This document shows positions 39,987 to 49,214 of a DNA stretch of 64,000 nt, one piece after another. The stretch's first letter is position 1. The number at the start of each line of letters is the position of its first letter. The stretch comes from Leishmania martiniquensis (lineage: Eukaryota > Euglenozoa > Kinetoplastea > Trypanosomatida > Trypanosomatidae): the NCBI RefSeq assembly GCF_017916325.1, contig NC_090148.1, positions 1 to 64,000 on the forward strand, in the 5' to 3' direction. The translations under genes and the position numbers were made by a program. The notes under the pieces were generated by a model. That model was not told where the DNA came from. It made no database searches and worked only from the letters and a program-made list of their open reading frames with translations.

Positions 39987-41390
39987 TTACTCGACATCCA
40001 ATGCCCTGTGAATCACTGGGAAGGCTGCATCGTCCGTCAGCAGCTGCCCACGCTTCCACGAGTACAGAGGCCCGTGCGAATCGCGCGATGCCCACGAGTT
40101 CAGCTTGCCGTCAAACACGCACCGGTCTGGTATAAGGGACAAGGCGTAGTTCATCATGTGTGTCGCAGGCCCCCTAGCAGCGCTGCCCGCGGCATCCCGC
40201 CCGGCTCCAGTGAGGTTCGCCTGAGTCCCCATGAGAAGGTAATTGTTAAAGAACAGTGCCGCACCAGGGGCTAGAGGAGGAAGCTCAACCACAGGAAGAT
40301 GACTTACCTCTGGCAGCCCTCGCACCATCGATCCGGCGTCGAAGATGCCACCATACTGAAAGCGGTCGAGCTCCGTCCCGTCCAGTGATAGGCTCCGCAC
40401 AACGTGGTGAGAACCTGGCACAACCACCGTGGCGGCACCCGACTGAGTCGGGTTCGGTTGTTCCAGTCCCAGCTGCGCGCACAGCGCATGTGCATGGGCA
40501 AAGTTGGTGGTGGAGCCGGTGAAGCCCAGCGGCGTCGCGTTGCTCAGTGGCGTTGCCTCGGTCGCGCTGTCGGAGTACACGCGCAGCACCACCTCGCCGG
40601 CCAAGTACCCCGAAGCCTCTCCAACGAGTTGGCCCACCGCCCCTGTAACCGAGACCGCGAGCGCTTTCAGCTCGGGAGATGTGTACCACAGCCAGCACCA
40701 CGTGCGTGGCCAGCCTTGCATGAAGGCCATCGCGTCGTTGATGTGATGATCGCGCCGAATCTCATTCTCCATGAGCCCGCTGTCTCGGTAGTGCTGGAAG
40801 CTGTGCTGGAAGTCCTCGTAGGTGTACTTGGATTGCAGTTCTCGTATGCGCTCCTCCGTCATGTCACCCGCCATCTCCTCCTCCGGCGTCACATATGAAC
40901 GGAGGCGCCTGTAGGCATTGTAGCGCTTGCGGGCCTTGGTGAGTCGGCGGTACGCCCTGTCAACGGCACGTTGACTTTTCAACGTGAGATATAATTTCTT
41001 CGTCCGCGTCTCCACATGGCGGTGGCGCTCGGACGCCTCCAACTCCCTCTGCAGATCCGGCGGCAGCGGCGCCTCGCCGAAGCCCAGCGACGTGGAGGAG
41101 GCCGGTGGCGACGGGGCGCCTGTATCGGCAGCGCCACCAGGTGCTTCCAGCGGGTTCAGCTTCGAGTTGAGCGACAGTGTAGCGCCCTGGCGGTGCTGCG
41201 CATCGAGGCCAGGGAAGATGTCATCACCTCGCTGCTGCACCGCTGCGTTGCATGTGGCCGTCAGCTGACGGGCAAGCGGCGCCGGCAGAAAGTCCTCGAC
41301 GACCAAGAAGCCGTAGTGACGGTAGGCGCGCACGGAGAGTGGGGAGAACACCGCGCGAAACCCATGCACTACGCAGCCTTTTGGAATCAT
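39987..41390 (-). CDS. Phytanoyl-CoA dioxygenase-like (PhyH superfamily) protein, iron ligands apparently lost
   Basis: 467 aa. The N-terminus (Y26-GFLVVEDFL) matches the ..GF.VV.dfL. opening of PhyH proteins. SGAATVVVPGSHHVVRS (317-333) matches the ENGPL..vPGSH element, and GAALFFNNYLLMGTQANLT (376-394) matches the late ..lF...LLHGS.PN.S element. PhyH enzymes use Fe(II) and 2-oxoglutarate to hydroxylate substrates. Here the distal His is Met387, and no clear HxD is seen upstream of the PGSH motif (only His-Ala-His at 299-301). A helical insertion, about 100-220, rich in Arg/Lys/Tyr, interrupts the domain. So the fold assignment is fair but activity is doubtful. The ATG at 41390 follows a pyrimidine tract (41478-41498) and an AG at 41416-41417; no ATG exists further upstream in frame. 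Confidence 0.72.
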   Translation of the reverse strand: MIPKGCVVHGFRAVFSPLSVRAYRHYGFLVVEDFLPAPLARQLTATCNAAVQQRGDDIFPGLDAQHRQGATLSLNSKLNPLEAPGGAADTGAPSPPASSTSLGFGEAPLPPDLQRELEASERHRHVETRTKKLYLTLKSQRAVDRAYRRLTKARKRYNAYRRLRSYVTPEEEMAGDMTEERIRELQSKYTYEDFQHSFQHYRDSGLMENEIRRDHHINDAMAFMQGWPRTWCWLWYTSPELKALAVSVTGAVGQLVGEASGYLAGEVVLRVYSDSATEATPLSNATPLGFTGSTTNFAHAHALCAQLGLEQPNPTQSGAATVVVPGSHHVVRSLSLDGTELDRFQYGGIFDAGSMVRGLPEVSHLPVVELPPLAPGAALFFNNYLLMGTQANLTGAGRDAAGSAARGPATHMMNYALSLIPDRCVFDGKLNSWASRDSHGPLYSWKRGQLLTDDAAFPVIHRALDVE

Positions 41391-41415
41391 TCCTGGGCGA
41401 CGGTCCTCTCCAAGT

Positions 41416-41498
41416 CTTGTGCGTGCGCAGGGCCATGGCCGGCAGATGCCGCCCACCCACCCCCAGGGCACCACCGTAAGAGGAAAGAGAAAAAAATA
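41416..41498 (-). promoter_or_regulatory. Probable spliced-leader acceptor of the PhyH-like gene
   Basis: A T/C-rich tract on the transcribed strand (41478-41498) is followed by G-rich sequence without AG until 41417-41416, about 25 nt before the ATG. Confidence 0.45.
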
Positions 41499-43140
41499 CA
41501 GACGGGAGAGGGACGCCGCAGAGAATTGAAGAGAGAGAGCGCCGTGAAAGAGGGATGCGCATGCATATCAAGTTGGGCCCACACAAGACAAGCGCTGCAC
41601 GGAGTGAGCTGCGTTGGTACATCACACACAGAGGCATCTGCTGAGGGAGGGAAGGGGGGATTTTCCCGCTACGAGGGGGAGAGCGACAAAAAGCGCTGCC
41701 CATCCGTGCGTAAGGGCGTCGACGCACGCACTCCACATTCTCCTCTCCCTGAACCCCTGCTTAGGCAATCTCTTGACGATTGCTCGCTTTCCCAGTATGG
41801 CTGGTGCAGCGCTAATATGTGCATCGCCGCCACATCACATTGCTTCTCGTTAGTGTTCTGTGCCAATGGTAGAGCGAGAGAAGCCTCGCATACGCGCAGC
41901 ACAGATGCATAGAAATAGACCAGCAAGCAAGCACGGCGAGAACGCACACAGACGCGATAGTGAAGATGAAGCGAGCGTGTGTGTGTGTGTGTGCGTGTAT
42001 GCGCACACGTCCGGCTGTATAAAGGGAGAGAGAGAGGGCAAAGGCGACGCGAAGCGGAAAGGGGGGAGGAGAGTGCGAGTGAAGAAAAGAGGTTAGAGGC
42101 GCCACATTGAGGCAAACAGACATGGAGAGAGAGAGCGGGGGGGAGAGGGAGAGGGAGAGGGCGGGGAGGGAGGGCGGGGGCGATCCATGACGGGTGGAGC
42201 GGGCGATACGAGACACACAAACACGCGCGCGGGCGCGCATCGTGAGCTGAAATTGAGGAAAATGGAGAAAACGCAAACAAAGTCTCGCTGCTGTGAAACG
42301 GCCCCTTTCACTCACCGGTGTGGGGCGAAGTATGGCCGTACGTGGGAGGGGATAGGAAGAGGGGGAAATAAGTGGAAGTGCGCAAGCGGCACTCGCCTGA
42401 TTTCTCTTCCAACGCCTCTATACCACGACCGACGTCATCAATCCGGTTTCACACGCGCGCACGCACTTACCCTCAACGCATGTCTCACGGACCCCACTCA
42501 CCATCACCCACACACACAAACACTCGCTCCTCTTTTCCTCTTTACGCGCAGCCGCCCCCGCTTTCTAATGTTTACGATTGTATCCCTAGTGTCTATGTGT
42601 TTGGTACCAGTCAAGCGCACCGAGGGAGGACGTAACGCACAGATATACGCGTGCACAGCAGTGCACAGCGGCTGTGGATGGAGCTCTCTCTCTCCTCTTC
42701 TGGCGCTGATGGTGAGGACAGTGGGGAGGGAGGGGGAGGGAGGGAAGCGAACGGTGAAGAGCATCGGCGGTATGTACATGTCTGAGAATTAGCAAGAGAA
42801 GCTGTAAAATAATGCAACTGCCGATGGGAAGCGGGCTGAGGAGTGAAGGGGGGTATGGGGGACCACCCGCGACAGGGGGGGCGAAGGGCGTCTTCCCTCT
42901 GCAATGTGTATATGTCAGGCGGGGGGAGGAAGGGGGAGTACGCGGAGAAGCGCAACAAAGATTGAAAGGATGAAAGAAAAGACACACACACACACTATAC
43001 ATCGGAGGGGGGAGGGGGGAGAGCTAAGATACACAAAGATGTCCGTCGTCATCTGGAAAAGACAAGTGAGTCGCTCGGCCGGTATTCAGGAGTGAAGAAG
43101 GGCGCGCGCAGAGTTGGGAGGGGGGAGAGAAAGAAATATC

Positions 43141-43170
43141 GTCTGTCTGTCTGTCTGTGTGTGTGTGTGT
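43141..43170. repeat. Compound (GTCT)n(GT)n microsatellite
   Basis: Four GTCT-like units followed by GT repeats, inside the 3' UTR of the PKA-R gene. Confidence 0.7.
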
Positions 43171-43264
43171 CGAAATAGCAGCGTTCGTTACCCTCCCTCC
43201 TCGTGATCGGATAGCTGTCTCTCCACCCTCTGCACGGCCCTCTTCCGCCGCGCGTTTCTTCTCA

Positions 43265-44770
43265 CTAGACTGCTGCCGTGGAGCCCTGCTGCTGTTGCTG
43301 GAGCACGCGCTGGTAGTACTCGTACTTAGCGGAGGTGCTATCTCGCTTCAGCACGTCCATAACAGGGCCCATGCACATCTCGAAATGCCGCCGGTTGAGC
43401 TTCGCCGTCGTGACGTCCGTCACGGCCACGACGTCCGCGACGGTGCGGTGCTCGTTGATGAACTCAAGCTCGCCAATGTGGTCGCCGCTGTGGAACTCGC
43501 ACACCTTCTTCTTGTTGCCGGCCTCGTCGCGGCCAATGACCTCCACGGTGCCCTCGATAATGATGTACAGCCATTCGCCCTCCTCGTCGTAGTGAATGAT
43601 GTAGTCGCCAGCGGCGAATTCATCGCTCGTGAGGGCGTCTGCGACTTGCATGCGCTCGTAATTGTCGAGGCTCTGCAGGAAGGGAATATTGGCCAGCATC
43701 GTCATGTACGTGTCACGGCGGCGGATGCAAGAACCCATGACCAAGTTGCGGTACGTTTCGCGATCCAGCACCCACGCCACGAGCTCCTCCGTGGACACCT
43801 TCACGGTTGCTACGGCGGGCGTGTCGTACAGCAGCTCCAACTCACCCACCGCCGTGCCCTCCCCCTTGACAAAAACTTTTTGGCCCTCTTTAATGATATC
43901 TGCCGAGCCGCTCTGAATCACGAAGAGTTTATCGCAGTTGACCTGCCCACACTCGATGATGCACTCATCCTTCACGAACCTCTCGCGGTACATCGCGCCC
44001 GCCACGGTGAGGATGTCCTTGCTGCCAAGGAAGCTGAAGAGCACGTTGTGGCTCAGCAGCTCGCAAATCATCTCTGTGTCCTCCTGCGACTTCTCGTGCA
44101 CCGGCGGAACATAGTTCTTCGCCGCCTCAGGATCGATGCCCTCGACCCGCACTGTGTGGCGACGAGCGCGGCCGGCGCCGAGTGACGTCAGGTCTGCCGT
44201 CACCTGAGTCGGCACCCATGTCACGCCCTCGCCAAAGGCGGCCTCCGTCTCCGCGCCGACAACCTGTTCAGCGTCCCACATGTTGCGAGTGTTCTCCTCG
44301 CACTGCTTCGCGATTCTGTTGCGCAGCTCAAAGTCTATGCGAGTTTCGCCCACTTCGATGCGGCACATGCGGCTGTTCACCTGTGCCAGGGAGAGAAGCT
44401 TGCGCCCCGCGTAGTTCGAGATGGGGTTGTTGCTGAGGTTAAGCGAGTTGGCCGTGGGGTGCACCTTGAACACATCCACGATTCGGTCAATGACGGTATT
44501 GCCCTTGACGGTATCTTCGTTGAGGTCTGAGTTGTAAAGCTTTTGGTCCGAGGCGTTGAGGTAGCGAAAGCAGCTCAGGTGCTCAATGACGTCCAGCACC
44601 GCCATCAGACCGCGGTTTCCAACGTAGTTGCCACTGAGATCTATCTCGAGGATGCCGTCGAAGGTTTCGTGGCTCTGGAAGAACGCCACCAGATTTGGAT
44701 TGGGGGTCTTCACGCCCTCCTGCTTGCATGCCTGCAGGAAGAGAGAGACAGGGGTGTCTTCAGAGGACAT
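43265..44770 (-). CDS. PKA-R: Protein kinase A regulatory subunit, kinetoplastid type
   Basis: 501 aa. Binds and inhibits the PKA catalytic subunit. The N-terminal part (about 25-160) is leucine-rich-repeat-like (LEIDLSGNYVGNRG 41-54, NSLNLSNNPISN 108-119), not the dimerisation/docking helix of animal R subunits. RRHTV (203-207) is the inhibitor/substrate-like site. Two cyclic-nucleotide-binding folds follow (about 240-355 and 360-485). Their phosphate-binding cassettes are GELELLYDTPAVAT (309-322) and GELEFINEHRTVAD (433-446): the Glu is kept, but the Arg that holds the cyclic phosphate is Ala319 in the first and Thr443 in the second. Trypanosome PKA is known to be insensitive to cAMP and responsive to nucleoside-type ligands, which agrees. 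The ATG is the first after a pyrimidine tract (44870-44905) and AG (44858-44859). Confidence 0.97.
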   Translation of the reverse strand: MSSEDTPVSLFLQACKQEGVKTPNPNLVAFFQSHETFDGILEIDLSGNYVGNRGLMAVLDVIEHLSCFRYLNASDQKLYNSDLNEDTVKGNTVIDRIVDVFKVHPTANSLNLSNNPISNYAGRKLLSLAQVNSRMCRIEVGETRIDFELRNRIAKQCEENTRNMWDAEQVVGAETEAAFGEGVTWVPTQVTADLTSLGAGRARRHTVRVEGIDPEAAKNYVPPVHEKSQEDTEMICELLSHNVLFSFLGSKDILTVAGAMYRERFVKDECIIECGQVNCDKLFVIQSGSADIIKEGQKVFVKGEGTAVGELELLYDTPAVATVKVSTEELVAWVLDRETYRNLVMGSCIRRRDTYMTMLANIPFLQSLDNYERMQVADALTSDEFAAGDYIIHYDEEGEWLYIIIEGTVEVIGRDEAGNKKKVCEFHSGDHIGELEFINEHRTVADVVAVTDVTTAKLNRRHFEMCMGPVMDVLKRDSTSAKYEYYQRVLQQQQQGSTAAV

Positions 44771-45590
44771 GGCGTATGTGTATGTATGTTTGTGTGTAAG
44801 TTTGTGTATACGTATAGAGAGAGGAACTAGGAAGCGGGAGCACCGGTGAGAGGATGACTTCAGGTACGGGGTGGGAAGGAAAGGGGTCCGGGGAAGGGGG
44901 GCGGAGATCGAGAGACGGTGGGCCTCACGAGAAATATGAGATTTGGCAGAGACAGAGAGGGCTGCTGCACGTGCGACTGGCGTGTATGTGTGTATGTATG
45001 TGTGCACACCAAAGAGAGTAGAGAAACGGCACCGGTCGGGCCCGCAAACGCACGACAGCGAAAGCGGAGACGCGTGAGTGCACAAGACACCGAGGCACGG
45101 ACGGAGTCATCATGGGTGCACATGCGCATGCGCACGCGGGTGTGGGCGAGACAAGGAGGTGGCGAAGGGGGAGGGATAGAGAGGCGCCGGCATGAATAAA
45201 TGGTAGTGAGAGAAAGTGCCGCTTCGACACCTCACACCTGGCCAGACTGACGCCCATCCCCGTGCACACAGGCAGCGAGCTTGAGGGTGCGTGGAGAGAG
45301 GGACGATAGGGGGATGAAGTGCGCTGCGCCTTCCCAGTAGGCAGAAGCCACAGTGCTCGTATTCCGTTTACCCCGTCAGCGGCTCAGGAGCTGTGTGTGT
45401 GTGTGGAGGGGGGTGGGGCATATCAGAGACTGAAGAGTCGAGAGCCAACGCACGAGCTCAGCTGAGAGACAGAAGACGCGCATTCATACAGGGGGCGTGA
45501 ACACGCTCGCTTTCTGACGCTTCTCCCGTCCCCCTCACCACTCGCGCGTCCCTCCTCTCGTTCGCCTCTCTGCCGACGAGCGTGGCGTTC
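44771..45590. other. Intergenic spacer / UTRs
   Basis: About 0.8 kb with the PKA-R splice signal, GTAT-type microsatellite near 44985-45003 and (GT)n at 45394-45404. No gene seen. Confidence 0.55.
44858..44905 (-). promoter_or_regulatory. Probable spliced-leader acceptor of the PKA-R gene
   Basis: C/T-rich tract on the transcribed strand followed by GAAG at 44861-44858; the first ATG downstream, 88 nt away, is the PKA-R start codon. Confidence 0.55.
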
Positions 45591-47453
45591 TCAGTAGTGA
45601 AAGCATGGTGTGTCGTACGCGTAGGCGCCTCGGTCATTCTTCACAAGCCAGAGCCTGTCGAACGTAACGCACGAGTGCGGCGCCTTTGTGGAGTGCTCTA
45701 CTGCTGCCTCGAGGAGCGCGGCCTCGATAACTAGAACGCCCATGTAACGCGCCCCAGATGTCGAGCTGCCACTTGCGCAAGTGCTGCCGCCAGTAGAGGC
45801 CGAGATCAGCGTGCTGGTGTTGTTGGCCTCCACGTGTTTCAGCGTGGTGGAGGCGCTGCTATGCTCGTGATGTGGCCCTCTCTTCAAAGAGATCGGAGAG
45901 GTTGGTGGTGAGGCGCTGTCGTCGCCGCGCGCCGCCGCGGCGTTGGCCGTCATGGGGTGATAGAACGTAAACTCGCTCTTCAGAAGCAGTGTTACCAAGT
46001 CGTCTGGGTGGATCGGTATGTCGAACAGTGCCTGAAGCTCCCCCAATGTGAAGCGCAGCTCCGACTGCATGCCCCCTGACGCACACCGGTGTGACCGAGT
46101 GACTGCGGCTAGCGACCGTAGCAGGGCGCTTCGCCAGTACGACAGCAGCAATAACTGCCCATGAGGTGAAAAGGGTCGGCCGATGGCTCCACCGGACTTC
46201 CCACAGAAGCCGCAGCCACACACATGTTGCCGCTGCCGAGTCATCCAGTACGCCACATCCAACAGGAACGTGGCCACACGCGCCCGCTGAAACATGGGCA
46301 GCGTGACGATGCACGAAAGCGTGTGATCGGGGTGGTGCTTCCGCCTGCTGAAGTAGCCCACCACGACGTCGCCGTTCCAGTCTTCTGCATCAAAGTCGCG
46401 CGCGGCCTGGCGGAACCCTTCGCGCGAAAGCACAAACACAATGTCCTCCACGAGCTGCTCGGCGGACGTGCGAGACGGCAGTGCGGCTGGAATGTACGGG
46501 AGCGAGGCGCGTGGCATCGTCGCCACAACGTACTCGTACAGGTCGACGTCATTGGAGAGAAGCTTGCTCTCGATGAGTTGCTTGCCTAGGAGAGACAGGC
46601 AGCGGCAATAGTGAAGGTCCTTGGCGCCGTCCACAAGAAACACTTTGTACCCCGCGTCCTCGTCGTGGTAGATTAGTCGGCCAGGCGGGGTACGCAGGCG
46701 GCAGTACTCGCCAGCTAAGTGTACGTAGTAGTGCTCCCGCGTGAAGAAGGGTGAGAGGCAGCGATGGCACACATAGACGGAGTGGCAGACGTCGTCTTCG
46801 GGGAGGGCCACGTACCGTAGAGCAGCGTAGGGTGCAGGAAACCACGGCTGAAAGGCGTAGCAGAGGTATACTACCTCGCACACGGCCGTGTCACGCTCCA
46901 TCGCAGCCACCCACTCCTCCGGCGCTTCACGATGCTGTCTAGGCGAAGGGGAGGCGGCGGACACCAATGAAACACCTCCGTCATTGCTCGGTTCTGGGAC
47001 CGTCTCGGGCGATTCATGAGGCAAAGAGGCGTCGGAAGCTACTACAGCGGTGCTGTTGAGGGCAGCCTCCGCACACAGCGGGGTAAGAGCGGAGGCATCA
47101 TACCAGCCGTCGTAGCGGTAGTGGTAGCCGTCACTCGAGACAAAGCTGCCGCCGCTGGCACGCAGCTCGTTGCAGCTGTGCATGGTGCCGCTCCCGATAG
47201 CGCCCAGCGGGACCCCACCCCACGATGCTGCAGCCGCCTTACGTCGATGCCGCGCCAACTCTACACCGAACTCGATGTGGGTGCAGTGGACGTAGTATAA
47301 GCGCCGCGACGGCTCCTCGGCGTGGGGGCGCACCCCCACCACCACACCTGTTACAGCGAGCCCGTCGCTGTGGGCGCCACCGAAACCGTGCGTGGCAACC
47401 GAGAACGTGTAGTCGGCTAAACGGAGAAGACACCGCTGACCAACCTCCATCAT
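45591..47453 (-). CDS. MYST-family histone acetyltransferase-like protein, catalytic Glu and acetyl-CoA loop altered
   Basis: 620 aa. A chromo-barrel-like region opens the protein (LYYVHCTHIEF 52-62 and YDGWYDASALTP 114-125, matching YYVHY.G and .DEWV...L). The MYST core begins with a C2HC zinc finger (Cys229, Cys232, His245, Cys251), then RTPPGRLIY (254-262), VFLVDGAKDLHYCRCLSLLGK (271-291), VVGYFSRRKHHPDHTLSC (364-381) and IVTLPMFQR (382-390). The MYST active-site Cys is kept (Cys381). However, the acetyl-CoA loop, normally QRxGYG, is QRARVA (389-394), and the catalytic Glu of SPEKPLSDLG is replaced by Gly425 in AIGRPFS. A Cys-rich insert (411-417) sits in between. MYST proteins acetylate histones in nuclear complexes; this one may be a non-catalytic or very divergent member. 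The pyrimidine-rich minisatellite just upstream supports the ATG. Confidence 0.85.
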   Translation of the reverse strand: MMEVGQRCLLRLADYTFSVATHGFGGAHSDGLAVTGVVVGVRPHAEEPSRRLYYVHCTHIEFGVELARHRRKAAAASWGGVPLGAIGSGTMHSCNELRASGGSFVSSDGYHYRYDGWYDASALTPLCAEAALNSTAVVASDASLPHESPETVPEPSNDGGVSLVSAASPSPRQHREAPEEWVAAMERDTAVCEVVYLCYAFQPWFPAPYAALRYVALPEDDVCHSVYVCHRCLSPFFTREHYYVHLAGEYCRLRTPPGRLIYHDEDAGYKVFLVDGAKDLHYCRCLSLLGKQLIESKLLSNDVDLYEYVVATMPRASLPYIPAALPSRTSAEQLVEDIVFVLSREGFRQAARDFDAEDWNGDVVVGYFSRRKHHPDHTLSCIVTLPMFQRARVATFLLDVAYWMTRQRQHVCGCGFCGKSGGAIGRPFSPHGQLLLLSYWRSALLRSLAAVTRSHRCASGGMQSELRFTLGELQALFDIPIHPDDLVTLLLKSEFTFYHPMTANAAAARGDDSASPPTSPISLKRGPHHEHSSASTTLKHVEANNTSTLISASTGGSTCASGSSTSGARYMGVLVIEAALLEAAVEHSTKAPHSCVTFDRLWLVKNDRGAYAYDTPCFHY

Positions 47454-47897
47454 GGCTGCCTCTCCCTCTCATGGGGCGAAGGGGGGAGGAGGAGAGGGGG
47501 GAGGAGGAGAGGGGGGAGGAGGAGAGGGGGGCAATAGGCGAAGAACCGGCGGGAGATGAAATGATTGGGCAAGCGCTTTGTGTGTGTGTGTGTCCCCCAG
47601 ACGCGCTGCATCTTTGCGCGCACACCCATATGCGCGTCCGCCGCCATTGTGCTGAGGAACCACCGGTATGGGCGCCTGCTTGCACACTCGGCACTTCACA
47701 TCCGCAACGCACGAGCGTGCGAGAAGGGCAGGTGCAGTACCCCATGGTGCCCTTCATACATAAGCGTCCGCCTTCCCAGTTGTGATGGGGTGCAGTGGAC
47801 GATAGAGACGCTGGTCGGTGGGGATCGTTAGCCCATCTGTCAGAGCAGCTTCGTGCCATTACAACTCATGAAGTCTATGTCGTGATGCTTGGATCTA
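47454..47897. other. Intergenic spacer / UTRs
   Basis: About 0.44 kb, the shortest gap in the window. Contains the pyrimidine minisatellite of the MYST-like gene and (GT)n at 47579-47593, then the 3' UTR of the TPR gene. Confidence 0.55.
47468..47531 (-). promoter_or_regulatory. Pyrimidine minisatellite and spliced-leader acceptor of the MYST-like gene
   Basis: Plus strand 47478-47531 is an uninterrupted purine run made of about three and a half copies of a 15-16 base unit (GGGGGGAGGAGGAGA). On the transcribed strand it is a 54-nt pyrimidine tract; the first AG after it is at 47469-47468, leaving a 14-nt 5' UTR. Confidence 0.65.
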
Positions 47898-49214
47898 TCA
47901 ACGCTGACTACCTACCCCGACGCAGCCCCCTGGAGCGCGCTCCTGCCACTGCTTGCTCGTGAGGGGGTGGGGGGAGCAGGAGGATGGGGAGGTCGACCCG
48001 AGGTGGAGTCGCCACTGCTCCACCTCCTGCAAAGCGCACGAAGAGCTTCGCGCAGGTCGCCTCTCCAGAGAGGCGTCACTGAGGATGGCACTGCACCGCT
48101 CAAAGAGTACGCGCGCGAGCTTCTTGTGGCCGAGCTCCACCGCCAGAACGCCCTTGAACACCAGTGTGCGGGCATACAGTGGGTCTGTGGGGCCGAGGTA
48201 CTTCCGTCTTGTGTCTGCCACCGTGTCCAACAGCTTCAGTGCCTCGATAGAGCGCCCCTCCAGTAGCCGGTACACCTGCGCCACATGCTCCATCGTCAAA
48301 GCCAACTTGAGCTCCTCAGTACCGTCACCGCTCTCTCCCACGCCTTCTCCACGGCTAAGGGTGTGTTGAGCAGCGCATGTCTCGCTGCGCTGCCGAAGCG
48401 AGTGAAGATGCGCGCGAATCGCCATGGAGCGCTGCCACGCTTGCAGGGCGGCGATGTAGTCTGCAGCCTCGTAGTGACAAACACCAACGGTGTGCAGGAC
48501 GTCGGCGAGAAGCCTACGAGGCGGCCCAAGCGTGTGCGCCAGCCGGTCCTGCGCGGCCAGCAGCAACGCCATCACGCTAGCAAGCACTGGCTCCAGCGTA
48601 GCTGAAGGAGCTGCGGTAGCAGATGAGGATAACGACAAGTTCGTCAGGCGTGCATCAGCGCCGCACACGTCGACCAGCGGCGCCACCAACGGTGATCTGT
48701 CTCCAAAACACGTCAGCGAGGATGGGGCGCTCTGAAGCTGTTCAAGGCGAAGCACAGCACGATTGTACGCCACACCAGCCAGTCCCTCGTCCAGCTCACT
48801 ACAGCATGAGCGCGTCGCTTCTTCAAATGTACTGGCAGATGCTCTTTTCGCGTGCGCATCTGTCAGGTGCTCCCTCCAATACCCGTCGCATGTCACAAGC
48901 AACCTTTCCGCCTCGGTGAAGTCCTGCACCGCCATGTAAATGCTTGATAGGAGAATAAGAATGTTGCCAAAGAGTCGGTGGCGCTGACGTCGTTGAGCTT
49001 GCGAGCCCTCAACGCTCACAGAGGCAGTGTCGGCGGGCTCTTCGTGACTGATGTCTCCGCCGTGACGGTGGCTGCTGCTTTTAATGCGGCTGTCCGTGCA
49101 TGGCGATAGTGAAAGCAGTGCCTCTTCCGCCGCGTCGCGCGCATGGTGAAGATCGCCGAGGCGGTAGAGCCTTGTGGCGTCGGCGTAGAGGGCTGTCGCT
49201 TGGGAAAGGCTCAT
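47898..49214 (-). CDS. Tetratricopeptide-repeat-like protein
   Basis: 438 aa. Helical repeats of TPR type are visible: ATALYADATRLYRLGDLHHA (6-25), NILILLSSIYMAVQDFTEAE near 84-103, LADVLHTVGVCHYEAADYIA (about 243-262) and VFKGVLAVELGHKKLARVLF near 365-385. The layout (A-L-Y-G-A spacing, then linkers) fits kinesin-light-chain-like or generic TPR scaffolds, with Ser/Thr-rich loops between repeats. It probably mediates protein contacts; no partner can be named. The ATG at 49214 is the first one after a pyrimidine tract (49294-49311) and CCAG (AG at 49289-49290); 74 more open codons upstream belong to sequence before the acceptor or are UTR-like. Confidence 0.82.
   Translation of the reverse strand: MSLSQATALYADATRLYRLGDLHHARDAAEEALLSLSPCTDSRIKSSSHRHGGDISHEEPADTASVSVEGSQAQRRQRHRLFGNILILLSSIYMAVQDFTEAERLLVTCDGYWREHLTDAHAKRASASTFEEATRSCCSELDEGLAGVAYNRAVLRLEQLQSAPSSLTCFGDRSPLVAPLVDVCGADARLTNLSLSSSATAAPSATLEPVLASVMALLLAAQDRLAHTLGPPRRLLADVLHTVGVCHYEAADYIAALQAWQRSMAIRAHLHSLRQRSETCAAQHTLSRGEGVGESGDGTEELKLALTMEHVAQVYRLLEGRSIEALKLLDTVADTRRKYLGPTDPLYARTLVFKGVLAVELGHKKLARVLFERCSAILSDASLERRPARSSSCALQEVEQWRLHLGSTSPSSCSPHPLTSKQWQERAPGGCVGVGSQR

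Larger units (their letters stand above)
41391..43264. other. Intergenic spacer (1.9 kb), mostly 3' UTR of the PKA-R gene
   Basis: No gene supported; minus frames here are Ser/Pro/Leu or His/Thr-rich translations of simple sequence. Contains (GT)n at 41977-41992, a nearly pure purine stretch at about 42124-42183, and a compound GTCT/GT microsatellite at 43141-43170. Confidence 0.6.
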
